Positions 7,764 through 16,890 of a stretch of 64,000 nt of DNA are shown piece by piece (positions within the stretch are counted from its first letter, which is position 1; each line of letters begins with the position of its first letter). The position numbers and the translations under genes are program-made. Where the stretch lies: assembly GCA_029008875.1 (NCBI GenBank), contig JAQXJP010000015.1, forward strand, positions 28,789 through 92,788, in the 5' to 3' direction. The notes beneath the pieces are model-generated. The model made no database searches and was not told the origin of the DNA. It was given only the letters and a program-made list of their open reading frames with translations. Origin of the DNA: Lachnospiraceae bacterium (GTDB taxonomy: Bacteria; Bacillota; Clostridia; Lachnospirales; Lachnospiraceae).

Positions 7764-8075
7764 ATGGATATCACATCATTGTCCGGCGTTACATCGGACT
7801 ATTTGAGCACATATGCCGCAAACAAGTCGCTCACCGTCAAGGAGGATGACTCCTTCGGCGCCGTGTTTCAGTCCATGTTGAGTTCGCTGGACGAGACCAA
7901 CCAGTTGCAAAATGCCGCAGAGTCCGCGGAGATTCAGTTTGCTTTGGGAGAGTCGGACAATACGCACGATTTGTTGATTGCGGAATCGAAGGCGGAGATT
8001 GCGCTTCAATACACGGTTGCCGTAAGGGACAAGCTGATTGATGCTTACAAAGAGTTAATGCAAATGTCTGTATAA
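7764..8075 (+). CDS. fliE: Flagellar hook-basal body protein FliE
   Basis: FliE joins the MS ring to the rod and is an early export substrate. The 103-residue protein has the family C-terminal half (FGAVFQSMLSSLDETNQLQN, ALGESDNTHDLLIAESKAEI, LQYTVAVRDKLIDAYKELMQM). The short divergent N-terminus is typical. It is positioned directly upstream of fliF, which forms the ring it binds. Confidence 0.95.
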   Translation: MDITSLSGVTSDYLSTYAANKSLTVKEDDSFGAVFQSMLSSLDETNQLQNAAESAEIQFALGESDNTHDLLIAESKAEIALQYTVAVRDKLIDAYKELMQMSV

Positions 8076-8090
8076 AAGGGGTAAAGGGAC

Positions 8091-9695
8091 ATGCCTGAAC
8101 AGTTGCAAAAGATACTGGATCGTATCTTGGAATGGTGGAAGAAATTTAATAATAAGCAGAGAGCTATCATGATCAGTATCGCAGCCGTTGTGATTATGGC
8201 GCTTGGGATTCTGGGTTATGTGGTATCCCGGCCGAGTTATGTGAGTATCTATTCGGCGGAGGATATGAAGGAGGCAAGCTCCATCAGCAAGCTGTTGAGC
8301 GACAATGGGATCGCCTACAATACCATTAACGGCGGCATGACTTTCCAGGTGGACGAGAAGAATGAGGCGACAGCGTGCTACCTGTTGGCGGAGAACGATT
8401 ATCCTTCTCTGACATACGATATCAGCAATGTCACCAGCGGAAGCTTTTCCACCACGGAAGCCGACAAGCAAAAGCTCTGGAAGGATTACTTGGAAAAGAA
8501 ATTTGCGGATCACCTGACACAGTTTGACTTTGTCAAGTCTGCGAATGTGGATATCACCCTGCCGGACAACAACGGTACAATTCTGGCAAGCCAGGATCAG
8601 GGGACTGCGGCAGTCCAGCTGTTCTTGAAGCATGATATCGACTCCGAACAGGCCTATGGCTTGGCTTTGTTCGTGGCGACGGAGCTGGGAAATGATGACA
8701 CCAAGGGCATCACCATCCTGGATCAGGACAGTAATGTGCTGTACTCCGGATCGGATGAGGGAACTGCGTACGGTGTTGCTAATTCCCAGTTGAATAATAC
8801 TCAGAAAATGTCCGCAATCATCAAGGATGAGGTGCGGGATGTTTTGCTGGGAACCCAGATGTTTTCCAATATCGAGGTTGCCATGCGGCTGACAGTGGAT
8901 TATTCCGACACCACAACCGCCACCCACGAGTATTACGGAAACGATCCGGACTCCAATACCAACATGATCGGTGAGATCTCACAGTACAGTGCGGAGAGCA
9001 ACGGGGGAGCGGGAGCGATTCCCGGAACGGATTCCAACGATGACACTACATACTATATCGACGACAACGGAAATGTCTACTATGCGGTGGACGATTCCGA
9101 TATTGTATATCAGAACAATGAAAAAGTGATAACCGAGACACGGCCGGGCGGCGTGATTGATTATGAGAAGTCATCCATTGCGATTGTGGCCACCCGCTAT
9201 GTGACATACAGCGAGGAGGTTTTGGAGGATTCCGGAGAACTGGATGACATGACCTTCGCGGAATTTAAGGCAGCTCACTCCGAGCCCACTGCAGTGGAGG
9301 TGGATGACAGCTTTGTACCCTTGATTGCAAATGCTACCGGTGTGGATGCGGAGAGCATTTCTTTTGCATGCTACGAGCAGCCGGTGTTTGTGGAGAAGGA
9401 GCGGGGAATTCGCTCCGTTACCGATATTTTACAGATTGTTCTGGCAGTGCTCATTTTTGCACTTTTGGGTTATGTGGTATTCCGCAGCACGAGAAGAAGC
9501 GCGGAGACAGAGATGGAGCCGGAGTTGTCCGTGGAGACTTTGCTTGAGTCCACGGCGGAGGAGCAGAGTGCTCTTGATGATATCGGTTATTCGGAGAAGT
9601 CAGAGACAAGAATTCTGATTGAAAAATTCGTGGACGAGAATCCGGACGCAGTTGCACTTTTGCTCCGGAACTGGTTGAACGAGGATTGGGAGTAA
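8091..9695 (+). CDS. fliF: Flagellar MS-ring protein FliF
   Basis: FliF forms the MS ring in the cytoplasmic membrane, the base on which rod, switch and export gate assemble. The 534-residue protein has transmembrane segment 1 at about residues 24-46, ring-building motifs (YVSIYSAEDMKEASSISKLL and a YscJ-like domain), a polar variable loop at about 290-350, and transmembrane segment 2 near 445-465. A cytoplasmic tail ending VALLLRNWLNEDWE is the FliG-binding region. fliG starts six bases after the stop, fitting stoichiometric coupling. Confidence 0.97.
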   Translation: MPEQLQKILDRILEWWKKFNNKQRAIMISIAAVVIMALGILGYVVSRPSYVSIYSAEDMKEASSISKLLSDNGIAYNTINGGMTFQVDEKNEATACYLLAENDYPSLTYDISNVTSGSFSTTEADKQKLWKDYLEKKFADHLTQFDFVKSANVDITLPDNNGTILASQDQGTAAVQLFLKHDIDSEQAYGLALFVATELGNDDTKGITILDQDSNVLYSGSDEGTAYGVANSQLNNTQKMSAIIKDEVRDVLLGTQMFSNIEVAMRLTVDYSDTTTATHEYYGNDPDSNTNMIGEISQYSAESNGGAGAIPGTDSNDDTTYYIDDNGNVYYAVDDSDIVYQNNEKVITETRPGGVIDYEKSSIAIVATRYVTYSEEVLEDSGELDDMTFAEFKAAHSEPTAVEVDDSFVPLIANATGVDAESISFACYEQPVFVEKERGIRSVTDILQIVLAVLIFALLGYVVFRSTRRSAETEMEPELSVETLLESTAEEQSALDDIGYSEKSETRILIEKFVDENPDAVALLLRNWLNEDWE

Positions 9696-9701
9696 TGCTT
9701 T

Positions 9702-10712
9702 ATGCAAGAACAAGAAGGCTACAGCGGGGTACAGAAAGCTGCAATATTGTTGATTACGCTTGGTCCTGAAAAAGCTGCAACAATATTCAAACACCTCAAA
9801 GAGGATGAAATTGAAGAATTGACGTTGGAAATTGCCAACACCCGAAGTGTATCTCCCCAGACGAAAGAGGACATTTTGAACGAGTTTTATCAGGTGTGTC
9901 TCGCTCAGCAATATATTGCGGAGGGTGGTATCAGTTACGCCAAAGAGTTGCTGGAGAAGGCGTTGGGTGAGGATAAGGCTCAGGGTGTCATCCAGAAACT
10001 TACCGCATCTCTTCAGGTGCGTCCTTTTGAGTTTGTTCGCAAGACGGATCCGAGCCAGCTGTTGAACTTTATACAGGATGAGCATCCGCAGACCATTGCC
10101 ATGATCTTGTCCTATTTACCGGCATCCCAGGCTTCTATGGTTCTGGGAGCATTGCCGCCGGAGAAACAGGCCGATGTGGCAAAGAGAATCGCCATGATGG
10201 ACCGCACCTCGCCGGATGTGATCAAGGAGGTGGAGAGAGTGCTGGAGCGCAAGCTTGCATCTCTCGTCAATCAGGATTACACCATCGTGGGTGGCGTGGA
10301 TGCAATTGTGGCAATCCTAAACAGTGTGGATCGCGGTACAGAAAAGCATATTATGGAGTCTCTTGAAATTGAGGAGCCGGAGCTGGCGGACGAGATTCGC
10401 AAGAAGATGTTCGTATTCGAGGACATCTTGCTGCTTGACGACCGCGCGATTCAGAGAGTGCTCCGGGATGTGGACAATGCCGATCTGGAGCTTGCACTCA
10501 AGAGCACATCCGAGGAAGTACAGAATGCAATATTCCGCAACCTGTCAAAGCGTCTTGCGGCTATGATCAAAGAGGATATGGAATTCATGGGGCCTGTCCG
10601 TATGAAAGACGTGGAGGAGGCGCAGCAGAAGGTTGTTGGTGTTATCCGTAAACTGGAGGATTCCGCTGAAATTGTAATTTCCCGTGGCGGAGGTGACGAT
10701 ATTGTTGTCTAA
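9702..10712 (+). CDS. fliG: Flagellar motor switch protein FliG
   Basis: FliG is the rotor part that meets MotA and generates torque. The 336-residue protein shows the N-terminal FliF-binding domain (GVQKAAILLITLGPEKAATI), the middle armadillo-like domain with EHPQTIAMILSYLP, and the C-terminal charged torque helix (LLDDRAIQRVLRDVDNADLE, LALKSTSEEVQNAIFRNLS). fliH overlaps its 3' end. Length and residues are typical. Confidence 0.98.
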   Translation: MQEQEGYSGVQKAAILLITLGPEKAATIFKHLKEDEIEELTLEIANTRSVSPQTKEDILNEFYQVCLAQQYIAEGGISYAKELLEKALGEDKAQGVIQKLTASLQVRPFEFVRKTDPSQLLNFIQDEHPQTIAMILSYLPASQASMVLGALPPEKQADVAKRIAMMDRTSPDVIKEVERVLERKLASLVNQDYTIVGGVDAIVAILNSVDRGTEKHIMESLEIEEPELADEIRKKMFVFEDILLLDDRAIQRVLRDVDNADLELALKSTSEEVQNAIFRNLSKRLAAMIKEDMEFMGPVRMKDVEEAQQKVVGVIRKLEDSAEIVISRGGGDDIVV

Positions 10713-11589
10713 TCTTGTGAAGCAATTTTATGTGACCACCGATCCTGATAATAGTGGGCCTATGATTATTAATTCCAATGACCGGGTTGCGGCCTGCATG
10801 AAGTTCTACGAGGAAGAACAGGCACGACTTCAGGAGGCTAAAATGGCGGAGGAATCCGCCGGCGATGCAGAGTTTAGGGAGGGGTTAATCCTGGAAACTG
10901 TGGACGGTGAAGTGTATCGGGGCGAGGGTAATCCGGAGGGAGAGAGTTCCCCCGTTCAAGCAGCAGCGTTGGATGGTCCCACCTACGATGAGATTGTTGC
11001 GAAGGCAAACGAAGAGGCAGAGCGCATTCTCGGGGAAGCACGCATGAAGGCGGATCAGATCATGAACGAGGCGAATCAAAACGGCAAGATCGTCTTTGAG
11101 GAGCAGAAACAGGCCGGATATCAGGCCGGTGAGGCCCAGGTTCAGGAGGAACTGGAGACGGCCCGCCGAGAACTGGAGGCACAGTTTGCCAAGCAGTCGC
11201 AACAGCTACAGCAGGATTATCAGATTCGTCTCGGACAGATGGAATCGGATATTATCGATGCGATTATTCAGGTGTTTGACCATGTGTTTCATATTCAATT
11301 CGAGGATCGGAGGGAAATCCTTCTGTATCTTGTCAACAACACCATTCAGAACATATCTTCCGGGAAGCATTTTAAGATTTTTTCCTCCTCGGAGAACCTT
11401 CCATTTCTGGAGGAAAATCTCCCAGCATTGCGGGAAAAATTGGGAAGCGATGTGGAAGTGGAGTTGATGTATGATGCCGCGCTGTCCTCGGATGGGTGTA
11501 GAATCGAGACGGAGTGCGGCGTGTTCGATTGTGGAATTGACACAGAGCTTGCAAACATATATAAGGATATCCGCTCCCTTTGCGGATAG
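10702..11589 (+). CDS. fliH: Flagellar assembly protein FliH
   Basis: FliH is the cytoplasmic regulator of the FliI ATPase in the export apparatus. About 295 residues: a variable N-terminus, a long charged coiled coil (residues about 95-190: EILGEARMKADQIMNEAN, QAGYQAGEAQVQEELETARR) and a C-terminal ATPase-stator-like domain (IIDAIIQVFDHVFHIQFEDR, EVELMYDAALSSDGCRIET). Start choice is uncertain. I prefer TTG at 10702, eight bases after GGAGG and giving MLSNLVKQFYV; a GTG at 10684 is possible. Either overlaps the fliG end, implying translational coupling. Confidence 0.88.
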   Translation: MLSNLVKQFYVTTDPDNSGPMIINSNDRVAACMKFYEEEQARLQEAKMAEESAGDAEFREGLILETVDGEVYRGEGNPEGESSPVQAAALDGPTYDEIVAKANEEAERILGEARMKADQIMNEANQNGKIVFEEQKQAGYQAGEAQVQEELETARRELEAQFAKQSQQLQQDYQIRLGQMESDIIDAIIQVFDHVFHIQFEDRREILLYLVNNTIQNISSGKHFKIFSSSENLPFLEENLPALREKLGSDVEVELMYDAALSSDGCRIETECGVFDCGIDTELANIYKDIRSLCG

Positions 11590-11606
11590 GAATTTGGGGT
11601 TTTTCC

Positions 11607-12917
11607 GTGGGAAACGAAGCAGAGAAGTATTTACAACTGTTGGATCACCAATTTTATAACAGCTATGGCAAGGTGATCAAGGTTGTGGGATTGACAATTG
11701 AATCGATTGGGCCGGAGGCACGGTTGAATGATCTGTGTCGCATCTATATGGACAAGGAGCGACAGGAATACGTGATGGCAGAGGTGGTAGGATTTTCGGA
11801 TTCGAGACTGATTCTCATGCCGGTAGACAGCGTCGATGGAGTTGGTGTCGGATGTGCTGTAGAGAATACAGGACATCCGTTATCTGTTTCCGTGGGGGAT
11901 GAAATTCTGGGACATACTTTGGATGGAATCGGAAGGCCCACGGACGGGGCGGAGTTTCATTTTTCCAAAGAGTATCCGGTGGAGTGCCTGCCGCCGGACC
12001 CCATGGCAAGAAAGATTATCAGCGAGGTTCTGCCTCTTGGGGTCAAGGCGGTAGATGGCCTGATTACAGTGGGAAAGGGACAGCGTATCGGAGTGTTCGC
12101 AGGATCCGGTGTGGGAAAAAGCACCTTGCTGGGTATGTTTGCCCGCAACACCAAGGCGGATATCAACGTGATCGCCTTGATCGGCGAGCGTGGGCGTGAG
12201 GTTCGGGAATTCATTGAGCGGGATTTGGGACCGGAAGGTATGGCCCGGTCCGTGGTGGTTGTAGCGACTTCGGATAAACCGGCCCTGATTCGCAACAAGG
12301 CGGCGAAAACTGCCACCGCAATCGCGGAATATTTCCGGGATCAGGGGAAGGATGTTCTTTTGATGATGGATTCCCTCACCCGGTTTTCCATGGCGCAACG
12401 GGAGATTGGGTTGGCATCCGGAGAACCTCCGGTGACCAGAGGATATCCTCCCAGCGTGTATTCCGAGATGCCGAAACTGTTGGAACGGGCGGGAACCTCG
12501 GAGAGGGGATCCATCACCGGACTCTATACGGTTTTGGTGGACGGCGACGATATGAACGAGCCCATCGCGGATACCGCGAGAGGCATTCTGGACGGACATA
12601 TTGTATTGGATCGCCGGTTGGGACAGAAGAATCATTACCCCGCAATCGATGTGCTGCAGAGCATTTCCAGAGTGATGAGCTCCATCGCGACCAAGGAGCA
12701 TAAGCAGTTGGCCGGAACGCTGAAAAACGTGCTGGCAACTTACAATGAGGCGGAGGATTTGATCAACATCGGGGCATACAAGAGCGGCTCCAATCAGGAC
12801 ATTGATTACGCAATATCCAAGATAAAGGCCGTAAACGAGTATCTCTGTCAGGGGACGGATGAAAAATTTCAGTTTGATGAGGAAGTCGAACTGTTAGGCC
12901 GGGTGTTTATGAACTAA
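11607..12917 (+). CDS. fliI: Flagellum-specific ATPase FliI
   Basis: FliI is the F1-beta-like ATPase that energises flagellar export. It has Walker A GVFAGSGVGKST, the LIGERGREVREFIERDLG segment, Walker B LLMMDSLTRF followed by SMAQREIGLASGEPP, and ATPase motif ERGSITGLYTVLVDGDDMNE. About 436 residues is normal. The start is uncertain: GTG 11607 (giving MGNEAEKYLQLLDHQ) seems more natural, while an in-frame TTG at 11580 would overlap fliH by ten bases. fliH upstream and fliJ downstream complete the ATPase subcomplex. Confidence 0.93.
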   Translation: MGNEAEKYLQLLDHQFYNSYGKVIKVVGLTIESIGPEARLNDLCRIYMDKERQEYVMAEVVGFSDSRLILMPVDSVDGVGVGCAVENTGHPLSVSVGDEILGHTLDGIGRPTDGAEFHFSKEYPVECLPPDPMARKIISEVLPLGVKAVDGLITVGKGQRIGVFAGSGVGKSTLLGMFARNTKADINVIALIGERGREVREFIERDLGPEGMARSVVVVATSDKPALIRNKAAKTATAIAEYFRDQGKDVLLMMDSLTRFSMAQREIGLASGEPPVTRGYPPSVYSEMPKLLERAGTSERGSITGLYTVLVDGDDMNEPIADTARGILDGHIVLDRRLGQKNHYPAIDVLQSISRVMSSIATKEHKQLAGTLKNVLATYNEAEDLINIGAYKSGSNQDIDYAISKIKAVNEYLCQGTDEKFQFDEEVELLGRVFMN

Positions 12918-12929
12918 TCTGGAGGAGTT

Positions 12930-13370
12930 ATGCCTAGATTTCGTTATCGCATGCAAAATATCCTGGACATTAAGCTGAAGCTTGAGGAGCAGGCAAAAAT
13001 TGCATATGGGCTGGCGGAACAGCGCTATCAGGCGGAACAATCCAAACTGCAGGAGATGCTGGCGCGCCGGAGTGGATATGAGGCCGAGTTGAAGTCCTGC
13101 ATGGACGGGCGGATGGATTTGCAGAAAATTCATGAACTCAGAAGTGCCTGCGATGCCATGAAGGTTTTGATTCGACGCCAGATGATGGAGGTCCACAAGA
13201 AGGAATTGGAGCTGGAGGCAGCCAGAAGCGCGCTGATGGATGTGCGCAAAGAGCGGATGATGCACGAGAAACTCCGCGAAAAAGCCTTGGAAAAGTATAG
13301 AAAAGAGGAACTTGACCGGGAGGGAAAGGAAGTCGACCAACTGGTAAGTTATACTTATAACGCCAAATAA
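12930..13370 (+). CDS. fliJ: Flagellar export protein FliJ
   Basis: FliJ is the small coiled-coil stalk of the export ATPase. The 146-residue protein begins MPRFRYRMQNILDIKLKLEE, typical for the family (FxFxLQxVLxxK), and is nearly all charged helix. GGAGGAG upstream of ATG 12930. Its position directly after fliI is diagnostic, since the sequence itself is low in signature residues. Confidence 0.9.
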   Translation: MPRFRYRMQNILDIKLKLEEQAKIAYGLAEQRYQAEQSKLQEMLARRSGYEAELKSCMDGRMDLQKIHELRSACDAMKVLIRRQMMEVHKKELELEAARSALMDVRKERMMHEKLREKALEKYRKEELDREGKEVDQLVSYTYNAK

Positions 13371-13381
13371 GGAGAGCATTT

Positions 13382-14200
13382 ATGGCAGACAAGAAGCAAG
13401 ATTTGGAAGATAAAAAAGCCCGCAGGAAGGCAAAAAAGGACAAAAAGAATCAAATTGCCGAGCTTGGGGTGGAGGAGGAAGATAAGCTAAGCAGCAAAAT
13501 CCTTCTGTTTTTTGTGACCCTGTTTATCATTGTGATCTGGCTTGCTATTTTCGGACTGCTGATCAAGATGGATGTGGGGGGATTTGGTTCCTCCGTCCTC
13601 TATCCGGTTTTGAAGGATGTCCCCTATGTGAACAAGATACTTCCGGAATCCAGCGATGTGTCCGTGATGGAGGAGGATACCCAGTACCAGTTCCGTAATA
13701 TGGAGGAAGCAATTGACCGCATCAAGGAACTGGAGATGGAGTTGGCCGATGCTCAGACGAGTGGTGTCTCCGACAATGAGAGAATCGCCGAGCTGGAAGG
13801 CCAGGTGGCTGAACTTAGTGTGTACAAGGAAGAGCAGATTGAGTTTGAGAATTTGAAAGAAAAATTCTATGAAGAGGTTGTCTTTTCCGATTCCGCACCC
13901 GATATAGAAGAATATAAGACTTACTATGAGAGCATTGACCCTGCCAATGCGGAAGTCTTGTACAAGCAGGTGGTTGAGCAGAATGCCTATAGCCAGCAAA
14001 TCGATGATTACGTGAAAACCTATTCTTCGATGAAGCCCAAGGAGGCTGCGGCTATTTTTGATTCCATGACCGACGACCTTGGACTTGTGGCCGACATCCT
14101 GATGAACATGAATAGTCAGGCACGCGCTGATATTCTTGGAAAGATGGATTCGGAAACAGCCGCGAAGGTTACGGAGCTCATGGAGCCGAAGAAAAGATAA
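13382..14200 (+). CDS. MotE-like / YlxF-type flagellar membrane protein
   Basis: A 272-residue protein with a highly charged cytosolic N-terminus (DKKARRKAKKDKK), one transmembrane helix at about residues 40-61, a coiled coil (about 100-165), and a C-terminal MgtE_N-like domain (MKPKEAAAIFDSMTDDLGLV, ARADILGKMDSETAAKV). This layout matches MotE, a chaperone for MotC in Sinorhizobium, and YlxF, which lies at the same place in the Bacillus operon. It is exported or membrane-anchored with its C-terminus outside; the exact role in Firmicutes is not settled. It lies between fliJ and fliK. Confidence 0.82.
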   Translation: MADKKQDLEDKKARRKAKKDKKNQIAELGVEEEDKLSSKILLFFVTLFIIVIWLAIFGLLIKMDVGGFGSSVLYPVLKDVPYVNKILPESSDVSVMEEDTQYQFRNMEEAIDRIKELEMELADAQTSGVSDNERIAELEGQVAELSVYKEEQIEFENLKEKFYEEVVFSDSAPDIEEYKTYYESIDPANAEVLYKQVVEQNAYSQQIDDYVKTYSSMKPKEAAAIFDSMTDDLGLVADILMNMNSQARADILGKMDSETAAKVTELMEPKKR

Positions 14201-14236
14201 ACGGCAGGCATAATACGGAAGAAAGGAGGAGAGGAC

Positions 14237-15649
14237 ATGACCAGTGCAAATATTATGAATTTGGGAAATGTGGATTCCGGTTCCGTGAACGGGGCCATAA
14301 ACGGCAAAAACAAGAGCGCGGTTGAGGCGGCATCTTCCGCTTTTGCTTCCATGATGCAACGCCAGGAACCTTTGGTGAAATCCGGAAGTTTTGAGGAGAC
14401 AAAGGTTCAGCAGACCTCACAGACCCAGGAATTCGATCGCTATCAGTACCGGGATAAAACGGTGGAAGAGGCGAAGGTTCCCACTGTTTCGGACAAGATT
14501 GATTCCGCCAAGGAAGACATCGAAGAATTTGCCGAGCGAGTGGTGGAAACCATAAACGAAGAATTGGGCACAAGCGAAGCGGAGATCAAGGAAGTGATGG
14601 AAGAACTTGGAATGACCGTGTTTGATCTCTTGAATCCCCAGAATCTCGCACAGGTTGTCATGGCACTGAACGGAACTAAGGATTCGGCGGAATTGCTGTT
14701 GGATACGGATTTCCAGAGCCTGATGAGCAAAATCGGACAGTTTGGGGTCGAACTTATGAATCAGTTGGATCTTGAGATGAAACAGATGGATGAACTTATT
14801 TCACAGATGGATATTCTTGAGACACCGGTGGTAATGGACGATGTTGCGGTAACAGAAGAAGCTATGGGTGCGGTATCGGATGAGGAAATCGCCGGGAATC
14901 CGGGACTGACAGAAGCGGTTGCAGATGAGGTGACTGTGGTTGTGGATGACAGGCGGGAAGCTCCGGAAGATACAGTGGATGGAAAACTTGGCAAATCTGT
15001 GGAGCAGGCGGCGCCGGAAGAGGCTCTGGAGCCGAAGACGGATATGAAGCGGGACGATTCCTTTGGCAAGAGCAATCATTTTCAGGACAGTTCCCCGGAG
15101 CAGCATATGATGGCACAGCAGACAGACAACAGTGTTTTTCAGACGTCTTTTGCAGAGCATATTTCACAGCCGGTTTCTTACGCATCCATTGACACCATTG
15201 ATTTGATTCGACAGGTCGCTGAAAATATCCGAATTGTCCTGGCCAACGATGAGACCACGATGGAGTTACAACTCAATCCGGAGAATCTTGGCAAAGTTTA
15301 CATGAATGTTTCTACAAAAGAAGGGATTGTCAATGCACAGATCACCGCGCAGAACGAGGCGGTAAAGCAAGCGCTTGAAGTTCAACTGGCGGATTTGAGG
15401 GAAAACTTGAATCAGTCCGGGGTCAAGGTAAATTCAATTGAGATTACGATTGCCACCCACGAGTTTGAGCGCAATCTGGAGCAGAATCAAGGCGGACAGG
15501 AAGACAATGGCCGCGGGGAAAAACGTCAGGGAAGAAGAAATCTCGATGTGGATTCCTTGGATGAGTTATCCGGCCTGATGAGCGAAGAGGAAACTTTGGT
15601 TGCCCGGATGATGAGGGACAATGGCAATTCGGTGGATTATACCGCATAA
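14237..15649 (+). CDS. fliK: Flagellar hook-length control protein FliK
   Basis: FliK is the secreted ruler that stops hook growth and switches export specificity through FlhB. The first 320 residues are low-complexity, acidic and variable, as expected. The C-terminal Flg_hook domain (about residues 335-400) is recognised by ETTMELQLNPENLGKVYMNV, NEAVKQALEVQLADLRENL and NQSGVKVNSIEITI. The tail is rich in Q, E and R. GGAGGAG lies upstream of ATG 14237. The giant hook protein encoded 1.2 kb downstream makes its ruler length of interest. Confidence 0.9.
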   Translation: MTSANIMNLGNVDSGSVNGAINGKNKSAVEAASSAFASMMQRQEPLVKSGSFEETKVQQTSQTQEFDRYQYRDKTVEEAKVPTVSDKIDSAKEDIEEFAERVVETINEELGTSEAEIKEVMEELGMTVFDLLNPQNLAQVVMALNGTKDSAELLLDTDFQSLMSKIGQFGVELMNQLDLEMKQMDELISQMDILETPVVMDDVAVTEEAMGAVSDEEIAGNPGLTEAVADEVTVVVDDRREAPEDTVDGKLGKSVEQAAPEEALEPKTDMKRDDSFGKSNHFQDSSPEQHMMAQQTDNSVFQTSFAEHISQPVSYASIDTIDLIRQVAENIRIVLANDETTMELQLNPENLGKVYMNVSTKEGIVNAQITAQNEAVKQALEVQLADLRENLNQSGVKVNSIEITIATHEFERNLEQNQGGQEDNGRGEKRQGRRNLDVDSLDELSGLMSEEETLVARMMRDNGNSVDYTA

Positions 15650-15663
15650 GAAAGGAAGTAGTT

Positions 15664-16386
15664 ATGGCATTTACGACAAATGGGTTAACAGCAAAGGTTG
15701 AGAACGGAAAGCTGGATTATTCCTATACGGACAGTTCGGAAAAGAAAGCCAATGGATCTGAACTGGGATATGATCAGTTTTTACAGTTGCTATGCGCAGA
15801 AATGCAGTATCAGGATCCTTTGGAGCCTACCAGTAATACGGACTACGTGGCGCAGCTGGCAACCTTTTCACAGCTTGAGGCAGTACTGGAACAGACCACA
15901 CTTCAACAAGGAAACATGGCCAACAGCCTGGTAGGAAAGGACGTAATCCTCTGTGTTGAGGACGAGAAGACCGGCAGCATGAATTACGTGGAAGGCCGCG
16001 TGGATTACGTGATGTATCAGAACGGGGAAGCATATCTCTCCGTAAATGATAGCCTTTATCCGCTGTCTTCTCTGGATACAGTTGCAGATGACCAGTATTA
16101 TGACGCTGTGACGCTGGCCAAGAATTTCTCCAAGATGGTGGAGCTTTTGCCGGATGTGGACAATGTGACAACCACATACAAGGGTGCAATCCAGCAGCTT
16201 CGGGAACTGTATGACGGTCTGACAGACTATCAGAAGAAATTCATCAGCGAAGACGATCTTACAGCACTCAAGAAGGTGGAGGAGAGATTGAATGAACTGT
16301 TGGCAGCGGAGGAAGCAACAGAAGGTGGTTCCGAGGGCACGGAAGAGGGAGAGCCTTCTGAGGAGGAAGTGACGGAAGAAGCATAA
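15664..16386 (+). CDS. flgD: Flagellar hook capping protein FlgD with appended helical tail domain
   Basis: FlgD scaffolds hook polymerisation. The N-terminal FlgD signature is clear (GYDQFLQLLCAEMQYQDPLE, SNTDYVAQLATFSQLEAV), followed by the VGKDVILCVEDE region. The usual C-terminal half seems short. From about residue 160 a helical domain (GAIQQLRELYDGLTDYQKKF, LTALKKVEERLNELLAAEEA) resembles the LTDEQKxxV repeats found in clostridial surface proteins, and the protein ends in a Glu/Gly-rich acidic tail from about residue 218. Total 240 residues. Order fliK-flgD-TIGR02530-flgE is normal. Confidence 0.92.
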   Translation: MAFTTNGLTAKVENGKLDYSYTDSSEKKANGSELGYDQFLQLLCAEMQYQDPLEPTSNTDYVAQLATFSQLEAVLEQTTLQQGNMANSLVGKDVILCVEDEKTGSMNYVEGRVDYVMYQNGEAYLSVNDSLYPLSSLDTVADDQYYDAVTLAKNFSKMVELLPDVDNVTTTYKGAIQQLRELYDGLTDYQKKFISEDDLTALKKVEERLNELLAAEEATEGGSEGTEEGEPSEEEVTEEA

Positions 16387-16401
16387 CATGGAGGTGTGCG
16401 A

Positions 16402-16809
16402 ATGACGAACGTTATTGGTAACCGGTTTTCCAGCATTGAACAGGTGACCAATCAGTTTTTATCTCCGACGGGCGTTAAGGAAACAGCCAAGACATCCGAT
16501 ATATCCTTTGAGGATGTACTGAAGATAAAACAAAATGAGCAGGTGATGGAAAGTTCCGAATTGAAATTTTCCAAACATGCTGCGATGCGATTGGCGAGCC
16601 GTGGAATCGATTTGACCGAATCGGTGAGTCAGAGATTGGAAAACGGGGTGGAGCAGGCAAGCAAAAAGGGTATTCAAGAATCGCTTGTACTGGTTGATCA
16701 ACTGGCCTTTATCGTGAATATTCCCAACAAGACGGTGGTGACGGCCATGGATCAGACAGAAACAAACAGTAATGTATTTACAAATATTGACGGCGCGGTG
16801 ATTATGTAG
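16402..16809 (+). CDS. TIGR02530-type flagellar operon protein
   Basis: A 135-residue protein of the family usually annotated as flagellar operon protein TIGR02530, found next to flgD/flgE in Clostridia and other Firmicutes. Conserved features are LKFSKHAAMRLASRGIDLTE, a basic/amphipathic middle, and LVLVDQLAFIVNIPNKTVVT with a C-terminal NVFTNIDGAVIM. Function is not established; its place between the cap and hook genes points to hook assembly. ATG 16402 lies six bases after GGAGGT (16390-16395); an in-frame GTG at 16396 overlaps that site and is unlikely. Confidence 0.88.
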   Translation: MTNVIGNRFSSIEQVTNQFLSPTGVKETAKTSDISFEDVLKIKQNEQVMESSELKFSKHAAMRLASRGIDLTESVSQRLENGVEQASKKGIQESLVLVDQLAFIVNIPNKTVVTAMDQTETNSNVFTNIDGAVIM

Positions 16810-16890
16810 CTGGACCTTATGGAAGCGAAGACTCCTGACTGACTGAAGGAGCAGACATCGTACCGTCCCCAAATTGGAGGATGAAGTACT

